From: Amorphophallus konjac
Taxonomy: Eukaryota; Streptophyta; Magnoliopsida; Alismatales; Araceae
Assembly (NCBI GenBank): GCA_022559845.1
Contig: CM040118.1
Location: 156,694,331-156,758,330, forward strand
Length of the DNA stretch: 64,000 bases
Reading direction: 5' to 3'
In this document: one piece after another, positions 8,931 to 19,400 of the stretch
How the letters are laid out: each line of letters starts with the position of its first letter
How positions within the stretch are numbered: the first letter of the stretch is position 1
Notes under the pieces: generated by a model
The model's input: the letters and a program-made list of their open reading frames with translations, nothing else
The model's database searches: none
Told to the model about the DNA's origin: nothing
Program-made: the position numbers and the translations under genes

Positions 8931-11102
8931 TTATTTTGCACAAATAGGTACCCAAGATGTCTTGTGTCCTGAGCTAGCAGTTACACCTTTGGATGGTGCT
9001 CTCCTCATGTTCAACACTTGAGAGTCATCAACCCTCTTCAAATAGCAGTTAGCCTTGGAATGTCCTAACTGTCTACAGTAATAACAAGGGATAACAGATT
9101 TCATGTTCTCCTTGTATACATTAGCATTGGCATGAACTTGGTGAGAGTGAACATGATTAATTCTGTTATTAACATGGAAATTTTTCTTTTCATAACCAGC
9201 CAGCCAACAGTTAACAGCTCTGCGGCCTGGCTTTCCACAGTTAAAGCATGCAATATGCTGAACTTTTGAAACAAGAATATTTCCATGAGAAGCATTGTTT
9301 ACAAGAAATTTATTGTAACCAAAATAATTTCCGTTTACAGGGAATTTAACAAATTCAGAGTTAGATTTCTTTCCCAGAGCATACCAGCAGTCCTTGAATG
9401 TATGGCCATGTTTTCCACGTTTAAAACATCAAGAATTCATTCTGTCAAAATTCTCATAAAATGCATGTCTTTTTGCAGGGATTTTAGCAGGTTTGGAGTT
9501 AAGTGTTCTTCCCTTAGCATGCCAACAATTTACAACAATATGGCCCAATTTTCCACAATGAAAACATTGAAGCTTCTTTTTATGAGATGCATGATTTATA
9601 GCATGGAGCAGTTTATCATGCATTCCAACAGCAGACAGGTCATCTATTTCCATTAACTTGCATTCATGCATCAGATGACCTACTTTATGACAGTAAAAAC
9701 ATTTAGACTTCTTGTTCTGAACAGAGGAGGACTTTTTAGCATAAGAAGTCCTAGGATGAGATCTATCATCATCTTTCATCATGACAAGGCAATCAGTCAT
9801 TTCATGGCCAACCTTTCCACAGTAAAAACAATGAATATTCATGGCATGAGATCTATTGGCCTGAGAGTATTTAACATGCAAGTTTTTATTCTTTTTGGTT
9901 TTCTTTTGTTTTTCTGTTTTCTATTTTTCTTTCTGATTAACAGGCTGATTTGAGGGAGAAGCTAAAGTGCTAGTTAACTAAGAGCTTCGTACAAAGGTTG
10001 TGTACAATCCTTTTCTTACTTCCTGTTTACTCCTTCCATTAGCAGCTTTCGGATTTTCTTCATTCTTGGAAGACATAGATAGAGATTTGTTCAATTCAGT
10101 GATTTCATTTTTGAGAGAGGAAATGAGCATTTCAGAATTAGTGATCTTTTCATTAAGTATGACATTAATGGCTTTGTAGCTATCAATCTCTTCTATTAAT
10201 GCACCTGCTCTCTCATGTTCATTTTCAGATGAACTCTTCCCTTTTTCTAGCATTAAAAGCCTCTTAGACATGGCAATATTCAGAAGCTTCAGCTCTTCAT
10301 TCTCCTTTCTCATCTGTTCATTCTGAACTATTTCATTAATTAGGATTTGATCATTTCCTAATGAATTCAGCTCATTCTCCAGTTCAGAAATCTTAACAGT
10401 AAGTTCATTATTTTTGTTTTTCAGCACAGAAATCTATTCGTTGTGCTCGCCAAGTTCAGTTTGATTTTCTTGTTGAAGCCTTTTAGCCTTTTCATTTTCA
10501 AGCTTTAGTTGTTTCATTTCTGAGCCTGTATTTTCAGCTTCTTCCAATTGCTTCTTATAGTTCTGAATATCAATCAGATAAGCATCATGAGAGTGTTTCA
10601 ATTTTGAGTAATCTTCACATGGAGCTTTCATATTTATCTGATCATATTTCTTTTTCAACCTTTTATTCTCAGATTTTAATTTTCTACATCTTTCAGTAAG
10701 TTCTTCATTGATATCCCATAAATCATCAATTGAAATCTCTTCGGATTCAGAGCTTACCTTGGATGACGTTTCATCCTGTTGATCACTCCTTCTTGCCATG
10801 AGACATTCCTGGTTTTCACGAAATGTGATCAATGAATCCCAGATTTCCTCCGCAGTCCTGCATGAAAGAATAGAGGAAATGACATTTACATCTACAACAT
10901 TCTTCAGAATGTTTAGAACTCTTATATTCTCATTGTTCTTTTATTTATCCTTCTGGGACCATTTACTCTCCTCTCGAGGCAGAACATGTGGACCATATTC
11001 AATAAGATTCCACAGTTTTGGATCTATAGAGTTTATGAAAACACATAGACCGCCTAACCATTTCTCAAAGTTAGAACCATCAAAAACTACAGGTGGTGCC
11101 AT
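8931..11102 (-). pseudogene. Gag of E1 (SIRE-like), 723 codons with in-frame stops
   Basis: One frame runs from ATG at 11102 to TAA at 8931 with no frameshift. The N-terminus (VFDGSNFEKWLGG, about residues 7-19, then an LWNLIEYGP-like stretch) is a Copia Gag domain that includes the W and LW signature residues. The middle (about 170-370) is charged coiled coil rich in K, E and L. The C-terminal third has six CCHC-type knuckles, starting with CFYCGKVGHEMTDC near residue 425. Two of these are broken: CFKRGKHGH (C to R) and CFNCGKPGR (H to R). In-frame stops at 10941, 10434 and several between about 9980 and 9420 make it a pseudogene. The first two are one C-to-T change from CAA or CAG. It should bind and package element RNA. 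Confidence 0.85.
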
Positions 11103-11237
11103 TATAAAACAATCGAATAGATTTAGATCTATGAGCTAGAAGGCAATATCAGAAGAGTGCACCGCACTGGAACAGTAAGACACAAAATCAAATCAGTAGG
11201 ATCCTCTGCAGATCGTTGGATCTGAAAGTCAGAGACC

Positions 11238-11249
11238 GCTCTGATACCA
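11238..11249 (-). promoter_or_regulatory. Primer-binding site of E1 (tRNA-iMet)
   Basis: Minus-strand TGGTATCAGAGC, complementary to the 3' end of plant initiator-Met tRNA, is separated from the LTR end at 11252 by two bases. It fixes the orientation and the LTR boundary. Confidence 0.9.
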
Positions 11250-11251
11250 AT

Positions 11252-11777
11252 TGATAGGTTCGGTGCGATGGATTCAGAGGGAGGTGAATGAATCCCACCC
11301 TTAAAAAATTTCGCTCAAACAATATTGCGGAATTAAAAACTCAGATGGCTTAAGCAATTGAGCAAATATGTATAGCGTGCCTAAATAATCATCTAGCGGA
11401 AGCAAAGGATAGCAAACAACCCACTGCACTGATAATTTTTAGGTGGTTCGGTCCACAGACCTACGTCCACCCCTCACTCCAAATCGGAGTGAGGCTTCCA
11501 CTAGCAACAGCTAGAACCGCAGACTCAGTCTGCAAACAAATGCTGCCTAACAGCTTGACCAGGGGAACAACCTCCCCTCTTCCTCCAAACCGGAGGGAAC
11601 CACTAGTGACTACCCATCACTAGCAACCAGAGACCGAGGACTCTCTTCCTCCACCTAGGAGGGAACCCACAAGCGACACCAGTCACTTGCAACCGGAGAT
11701 TAAAATCTCCCTTCTCCAGAACCAACAGGAGGAACCCCGACCTCTCTACAGAGTATCGAAAAAATAAAAACCAAGGA
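11252..11777 (-). repeat. Right (5') LTR of E1, U5 part
   Basis: This is the U5-side portion of the LTR, cut by the Tekay insertion at 11777/11778. It contains the C-run box, the ACCACCTAAAAACC box (about 11441-11454, reverse complemented) and a hairpin chain (about 11470-11745) with stems such as CTCACTCC/GGAGTGAG, CTAGC/GCTAG, AGGGGA/TCCCCT, CTAGTGA/TCACTAG and GGAGATT/AATCTCC. Confidence 0.85.
11773..11777 (+). other. Target-site duplication aagga of the Tekay element
   Basis: aagga at 11773-11777 is repeated at 22416-22420 on the far side of the element. The flanks together rebuild a continuous E1 LTR. Confidence 0.9.
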
Positions 11778-14700
11778 TGTCACGCCCCGAGAGCGGAAGA
11801 TACCTGGAGATGCGTGACGAGTTTATATCAATCATGTCAATCAGAGTAGTAGTGTATTCGACACAAAGACAGAGATGCGCAAAAGTAAAGATAACCCAAT
11901 CCATTTATTTCTTCATAATAAATAGTCTATTACAAACCCAATACTCTATTCAAAAAAAAAATAAAAGTACACATTTGACTCAAGAAATATTTAAAAGACT
12001 AGATGACACTTGGAAAAGCTCTAGCTCTTTCACTCTTGATTCTCCCCATCCGATTGACTTTCCTCACCGTCGGACTTACCTGAAAAGTAGGGACAACACG
12101 GAGTGAGCGAACGCTCAGTAGGAAATTATATCTCAGGAACTAGCAAGGGGTTTAAGTAGTTACATCTTTCATGAATGCACTATAGCTAGGCATGCTCGCA
12201 TAAAACGACAAGATAGAAAGAGGATATAACAATAAGATAACAGGGAGAACTAGTCATGAACCTTTCAAGAACTTATATCAAATGACCTCAAGATATTCAA
12301 GCAAGTACTTTATCATGTCAAGATGAAATTTGGCTATCACGTTCAAGTACGCAAGTAATTACCTTTTTTCGGGCCACGCAAGTCATGTAATATCAAGTCA
12401 AGCACAAGATTTGTGGAATGTTCAATCAAGCTAGTCATGCACTTCGGTATAATGCCAATACCGTGATCAATCAACTCCCATGGGCACAAGTACTTTCGGG
12501 TGCTCCTCCCAGGACCAGATCGGGCCCTATATGCGCAGGCATTAGTCATGTATTTTAACATCCACTTTTATATATAGCCAATATGGAATTTCAAGGATAA
12601 AGCTTGTAGACATGTAGGATAGACTTTGAAAGAATAGAGTCTAAAAATATGATACTTGACATAGATAGGCGATAATAATGGTACAATCACGATTATCGAT
12701 AAAACTAGGTGGAATTGGTTCCCTTAACTCGGGTACCATGATAAGTAAGTAGAGACACTCTTTTATATAGAATTGAGGTCCATATGAATAGCACCTCAAT
12801 GGCAAGACGTCCTCATTCTTAATATAGAACTGAGGTTCACAAGAACATCAAGTTTGATATAGAATTGGGGTTTACAAGAACATCATAACAATGTTGATAT
12901 ATTCTCCCCTGTTCATTAAGATAATTCTCATATCATACCCATGGCATGACATGAGGGCCGGTATCACCATGTTTCTATAGAGGGACATGGCAAAGATTGT
13001 GTAATGGGTTTTTAGGGTACAACCAGCTCAGTCGGCCTTGAGGGAATCCAAGGCGGCGAGGAGTCTTACGGAGGTCTCTATGACTAACTTGCTAGTCCAA
13101 AGGAACGGAATGTCCAATGGAGAGCTTGTATGTCAATGAGAATTGAGTGTGTAATGCGATAAATCATCGTAGAAAACATGGGACTATACTCACGGAATGG
13201 AGTAATAGTGCCTATATATAAATATATGTAATGAATCCCTCGGATAACAGTAATCAGGAAAAATCAGTAATGCAGAAAGTAGCGACTTTGGTAAAGTCAT
13301 TTTTCATATAATTAACGCCTTAATCAGGGGCGTTTATATTAGATTTGACGACGTGTGTAGAAGTCGTCCTTTCAATATTTCTAATTTTTTAGAATATTAA
13401 AAATCTGGAAATTTTCATAAAACACGCCCTAGACAGGGGCGTTAGTTTACAGAAAGCGTCCTGGTATGGGGCGTCAGTTCAATAAAAGACGACCTGGACA
13501 AGGTCGTTAATTCACAATTGTTACAATTTCGAGATGATGAAATTTCAGGAAAACATGATATAGGGTCAGGACTAGAAAAATAGCAGGATTACAAGAGATT
13601 GATCATGCATTAATCTAGAATCATGTTTGAATTGATATATAATTTTTAAACATGGTATTTAGTAATTAAAAGAAATTGACGTCCGTGTACAGGGCGTCAA
13701 ATATGAAATCGACGACCTAGTCATGGTCGTTTATTGTAATTTAGCACCCTTAATAGGGGCGTTTCTTTCAAAAACTCTTTAGAAACTAATCAAAACGCAT
13801 GAAATCTATATGCATGTATTAACGGATGATGTTATAATTATTAATATGCTAGTTGGGCTACAATCCCTGAGAAAACCTACCTCTATGAAGATTTTGAACG
13901 GATGCAGGTTCTGGGAAGAAAAGAACGATACTCTGTTTTATAAACGGAGTACTCTGAAGCTTTTGAATTCAATATCAGCAGCAAGGCAGAGGAGGCACGA
14001 ACAGACACAGTCGTTTGTTGATGAAGAACCCACGTTCTTCAATAGATTAAGAGCTCCTCGACCTGTAAGTGGAAGAAGATGAAGAAGATTTATTCTTCAT
14101 ACGATCCTATCGGAAGAGAAGGAAAACCAAAGGAAGAACCCACCTGTTCTTCACGGACGGCAATCAGATTCCCTATAAACAAAAGAGGATGAAGAATCAA
14201 TTCATGTTCTTCACATAATAGTAAACAGAGAAGGAAATAAGGAAGAACTGTTAGTTCTTTACCTACCGTAGCAGAGACGATCGACCAAATAGCTTTCTAG
14301 GGTTCGATCCATCACGGTATTTATAGGATTCTGGAAATCCTAATAAGGTTAGTGTTCGATTGGAAGTAACACTTCCGTGATAGAGTCATTACTACATTCG
14401 AACTCTTTCCCATAGTTATCACTTACCCTGGATAAGTTCCTGGGTCGAACGGAAGACGAATTGAATTAACGACCTAGGTCAGGGCGTCGAATCTAAATTG
14501 ACGCCTTGGCATGCGTCGTTTCTTGTGGAAACGCGTCCAAGAAAAGGGCGTTACAATTACTTGCCTTTTTATGTAATTTTGGTTGTTTAAGATTTGACGC
14601 CTTGAAATGTGGGCGTCCTTTCTCAAAAACACGCCTTAGGTGAGGGCGTTTCTTGTCAAGTAGCGCCTTTATCTGTGGCGTTATTTTCCTATGGGTTTAA

Positions 14701-14793
14701 TTTAATTCCATTTTTGGTTTTATCATTTATTTACTTATCTTTTATTTTCAATTTGATTTATTTATAAATCTTGCTTTTATCAGGGTTGTTACA
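11778..14793 (-). repeat. Left (3') LTR of K
   Basis: The 3016-bp LTR has a minus-strand TATA box at about 14318-14328 (CTATAAATACC), leaving a 465-bp U3 and an unusually long R-U5 of about 2.5 kb. About 13 modules of the type ACGCCC-loop-GGGCGT lie at 13315-13765 and 14465-14690. The ORF of 90 codons at 13810-14082 is not recognisable and recurs in the other LTR; I do not treat it as a gene. Confidence 0.9.
13315..14690. repeat. CpG-rich hairpin modules in the Tekay LTR
   Basis: Short inverted repeats with a common core, GACGNCC or ACGCCY paired with GGNCGT, recur about every 25-60 bases in two clusters. Examples are ACGCCC/GGGCGT, ACGACCT/AGGTCGT, ACGACC/GGTCGT, GACGAC/GTCGTC, GACGCC/GGCGTC. 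They contrast with an AT-rich background. The right LTR has the same set at 20935-22310. In several, the middle base differs in both arms (GCC/GGC versus GAC/GTC), so pairing is retained. A few are imperfect. Confidence 0.65.
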
Positions 14794-14810
14794 CCCTCCC
14801 CTACTTAAAA
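14794..14810 (-). promoter_or_regulatory. Polypurine tract of K
   Basis: On the minus strand AAGTAGGGGAGGG lies directly before the LTR start tgtaacaacc. It is the expected plus-strand primer for this orientation. Confidence 0.7.
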
Positions 14811-14873
14811 AGAATTTGGTCCCCAAATTCCATAGCATATATTTACATATGGAGAGTGTAGAGTTCATACCTT

Positions 14874-17800
14874 CTAAAATAATTCTGGAAATCGCTTCCT
14901 CATAGATTCCTCGGTCTCCCATGTAGCTTCATGTTCTGAATTCTTATTCCATTGTACTTTTAGCATGGGAATAACCTTATTCCTTAGGGTTCGTACTTCT
15001 CGATCTAGTATTCTTATGGGCTTCTGCTCGTATGTGATATCTTTTCGGATTACTAAATTTCCATGCTCAATAATATGTGATGGATCATGCACATACTTCT
15101 TCAACATAGATATGTAGAACACATCATGTACTTCGGACAGTTGAGGTGGCAATGCGATGCGATAAGCAACCTCGCCAACTCTTTGTAATATCTCAAAAGG
15201 TCCGATGAATCTTGGTGTAAGCTTGCCTTTAACACCAAATCTCAGTATTCCACGTCCAGGCTATATCTTGAGAAATATATGATCTTCAACTTGGAATTCA
15301 AGATCTCTCCTTCTTGTGTCAACATAAGCCTTTTGTCTAGACTGAGCAACTTGCAGTCTTTCTCTGATCATTTGTATCTTCTCGGTAGTATCCCTTACCA
15401 TGTCTGGACCTAACAGTTGTTTCTCTCCAACTTCGTCCCAGCATAAGGGTGATCGGCAACTCCTTCCATATAAGGCTTCGAAAGGTGCCATTTGTATACT
15501 TGCCTGGTAGCTATTATTGTATGCAAATTCGACCAGAGGCAAGTGACCACGCCAGTTTCCACCAAAATCAATAATGCATGCTCTTAGCATATCTTCGACT
15601 ACTTGATTGGTTCTCTCGGTCTGACCATCCGTTTGAGGGTGAAAAGCTGTACTAAAGTTAAGTCTCGTCCCCAACGAATGTTGTAGTCCCTTCCAAAAAT
15701 GAGAAGTAAAACGGGGATCTCTGTCAGACACGATTGAAACAGGAATACCATGTAATCTAACTATCTCCTTGATATACAATGCAGCCAGAACATCAATTGA
15801 CCATCGGCTCTTGATCGGCAAGAAATGCGCTGATTTAGTCAATCGATCAATAATAACTCATATTCCATCATGTCCTCCCTTTGATTTAGATAGACCCATG
15901 ATGAAATCCATGCCAATATCCTCCCACTTCCACCTAGGAATATCTAGGGGATGTAGTTTTCCAGCAGGCTTTTGGTGTTCTGCCTTGACTTGTTGGCACG
16001 TGAGACAGCGCGACACGTGGTCCGCTATTTCTCTTTTCATGTTGGGGCACCAATAATTCCATTTCACATCTTGATACATTTTGGTAGATCCAGGATGAAT
16101 CGTGTACCTTGATCTATGAGCTTCATCTAAGATCTTCTTCTTTACCTCGGGACAATTCGGTATGCAAGTTCTATTCCTGAATATTAATCTTCCTTCACAA
16201 GTTATTTGGAAATCCGATTGTCCTTCCAGTTTGCCTTTGATCTCTACTAACATTGGGTCCTTATCTTGAAGTGCTTGTATTTCAGTTAATAGGTCTGACT
16301 GTATGCTTATATGAGATAATGTGACACATCTAGGGTCTGTGTCCATGCCTATATTGAGTTCAGAGAATTGCTCCAGCAATTTCCATTCTCGAATCATACA
16401 ATTGGCTAACAGTGCTCTCAGCTTTCGACTAAGGGCATCTGCTACATGATTACCCTTTCCGGGATGATATTGTATATTGAAGTCGAAGTCCTTGAGATAT
16501 TCCAGCCATCGTCTTTGCCTCATATTTAACTCCTTATGTGAGAAAAGATATTTGAGACTCTTGTGATCGGAGTATACAATAAATTGTACTCCATAAAGAT
16601 AATGTCTCCATATTTTGAGTGCAAATACTACCGCGGCCAATTCTAAGTCATGGACGGGGTAGTTCTCTTCATGTTTCTTTAATTGACGAGAAGAGTAGGC
16701 TATAACCTTCCCTTGTTGCATTAGAACACATCCGAGGCCAATGCCAGAAGCATCAGTGTATACCTCAAACTTTTCTCCTTCAATTGGCAATGCCAAGATA
16801 GGAGCTGTAGTAAGATGATCCTTGAGAGTTTGGAAGCTTCTTTCACATTCCTCACTCCATTCATAACGGATCTTCTTGCGAGTTAACCTCGTAAGTGGCA
16901 CGGCGATTTTAGAGAAATCCTTGATGAATCGCCTGTAATAGCGGGCAAGACCTAAGAAACTTCGGATCTCGCTAGCATTGGTCGGTCTTTCCCAGTTCCT
17001 TACAGCTTCAACCGTTGATGAGTCTACAGACAAGCCATCCTTTGATATAACATGTCCGAGAAAAGTCACTTCTTCGAGCCAGAATTCACACTTGCTAAAT
17101 TTTGCATATAATTGGTTTGTCCTCAATATTTGTAATGCAATCCTCAAATGTTCCTCATGCTCTTCCTTGGTCTTGGAATAGATCAATATATCATCAATAA
17201 AGACCACCACGAATTGATCCAAATAAGGCCTGAATATACTATTCATTAACTACATAAAGGCAGCAGGGGCATTCGTTAGTCCGAAAGGCATAACAACAAA
17301 TTCATAATGGCCATACCTGCTTCTGAATGCGGTTTTATGAATATCCTCGTCCTTGATTCTTAGTTGGTGATATCCTGACCTAAGATCAATTTTGGAAAAG
17401 TACTTGGATCCTGAAATTTGATCAAACAATTCATCGATTCTCGGCAGTGGATACTTGTTCTTGATAGTGAGATGATTCAACTGTCGATAGTCGATGCATA
17501 ACCTCATGGATCTGTCTTTCTTCTTTACTAATAATACAGGCGCTCCCCACGGGGAAGTACTTGGTCTAATGAATCCTTTCTTAATGAGTTCCATCAATTG
17601 CTCTTTTAACTCCTTGAGTTCAGCAGGTGACATCCTATAAGGTGCCTTTGAAATCGGACCAGCACCAGGGAGTAAGTCAATGGTGAAGGCCACTTCTCTT
17701 TGCGGGGGTAATCCCGGCAAATCATCCGGAAACACGTCCGGAAATTTCTGCACCACTGGAATGTCTTCTAGCTTAGCTTCCTTAGCTTCTTTAACTGTGA

Positions 17801-19226
17801 CAAAGGCAAGGAAAGATGCACATCCTTTCCTGATGAGCTTGCTAGCTCGGAGAGCTGAAATAAGAGGGGATCTGCTCCGACCCTTGGGGCTAGTAAAGAT
17901 TAGTTCTGGAAATTCCTTGAATGTAACCTTGCTATTGCGGCAATCAACCGTTGCCTGATACTTGGATAACCAATCTGCTCCTAGTATAACATCATACTCT
18001 TTCAGATCTAAACATATGAGATCAATAGGGAGATTTCTACCCTGAACCAATACTTCGCAGTTTTGGTAATGATGTGTAATATCAGTCTCATCACCCAGAG
18101 GAGTAGACAAAACTAACTTCATCCATTCCGGTTCTAGGGGTAATGGGTCAAAAAACTTCTTAGAAATAATAGAATGCGATGCACTAGTATCAATTAAGAC
18201 ATATGCATTCTTGGAACAAACTTTCAATGTACCTTCCACTAAGCCGCCTTCTTCTTCTCGCTCGGTCTCCTTGATTGCATGAAGACGAGCATTCTTGGTT
18301 ACTGGGCGCTTTTCGTCATCGGCTTGGTTATTTAGTAGTGGGCAATCGGGAATCCGATGCTCACGACTCCCACAATGGAGACATGCTCCAAGTTTCCTCC
18401 AGCATTCTTCTGCTCTATGACCCGCTTTATCACAATGTTTGCACACTGTATTTGGAGAGGTAGTGGTGATAGAGAAGGGCTTGGTCTTCTTGAACTTTTG
18501 GTCTTGTGAGGATGCTCCTCCATTGCTAGGCCTTTTCTTGAAGTTGGGTTTAAAGGAACCCGATCCTGTAACTTGTTCCTTCTTATCCTTACCACGAATC
18601 CTATCAGACAGTTCCATGGCATCTTCTAATAGTTGAGCTCGGCGTACTATCTCCGAGTAGACTTGAATGTCCATCGGTGCCAGTTGGGTAATAGCTTGGG
18701 ACCTGAGCCCGTTAAGAGACCTCCTAGCTTTCATTTTCTCAGTGCTAACTAGATGCTTAGTATACCGAGACAATCTAGAGAATTGGGCCTCATACTCGGC
18801 CACTAACAAAGATCGTTGCTTTAATGCAGCAAATTCTGCAGCCTTCTTTTCCTGAACTCGGTCTGAGAAATATTTTGCGTTGAAGTGTTCAACGAATTCC
18901 TCCTACATAACCTGATCTTGATTTATAGTAGCCTCTATTGATTCCCACCAGCATCTAGCATCCCTTTCTAACTGAAAAGTAACTAATAAGACCTTATCTT
19001 GATCCGTGCATTGCATAACACGGAATATTCGTTTTGTTTCCCTAATCTAGTGTTCAGCGTCATCTGGATCAGTAGAACCCGTGAACTTGGGCGGGTTCAT
19101 GTTCTTGAAAGTCTGGTGGAGACTTCCTGCTCATTGTCCACCTCCCTGTGCTACTTGTTGCAGTACTTGAGTCATGCCTTGAAGTGTACACTGCATGTTG
19201 CTCCATTGAGCACGTTCGGCAGCCAT
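14874..19226 (-). pseudogene. Gag-pol polyprotein of K, 1450 codons, six in-frame stops
   Basis: A single frame runs from ATG 19226 to the stop at 14874 with no frameshift. In order: Gag; two CCHC knuckles ([14 protein letters not shown] near residue 261, [14 protein letters not shown] near 279); aspartic protease whose active site reads DTSAS instead of DTGAS (about 350); RT with the FIDD catalytic motif (about 675); RNase H (YTDASG ... DHKSL, about 820-940); integrase zinc finger (H-H-C-C, about 1050) and catalytic D, D, E region ([31 protein letters not shown]); and a C-terminal chromodomain (about 1400-1450). Stops at 19131, 19047, 18903, 17247, 15858 (in place of a conserved Trp in the integrase) and 15261. 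The length is near that of intact Tekay polyproteins. Confidence 0.93.
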
Positions 19227-19381
19227 TATCCTACAATTACCATAACTATATTAATACGTGATTTGTATTTAAAGACTAGTATTTCTATGTTACTTTTAAC
19301 CCTTGGTTCTACCCAATCTCACTGGTTAAAGGTTTAAAACTTATCCTTGGACTTGGGTTTCCTAGGAATTGAATACCCTAG

Positions 19382-19393
19382 GCTCTGATACCA
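19382..19393 (-). promoter_or_regulatory. Primer-binding site of K (tRNA-iMet)
   Basis: Minus-strand TGGTATCAGAGC, seven bases from the LTR end at 19401. Confidence 0.9.
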
Positions 19394-19400
19394 CAAAAAC

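Noticed and set aside
13810..14082. 90-codon plus-strand ORF repeated at 21432-21704
   Set aside because: Duplicated only because both lie in the Tekay LTR, antisense to the element, no known motif.
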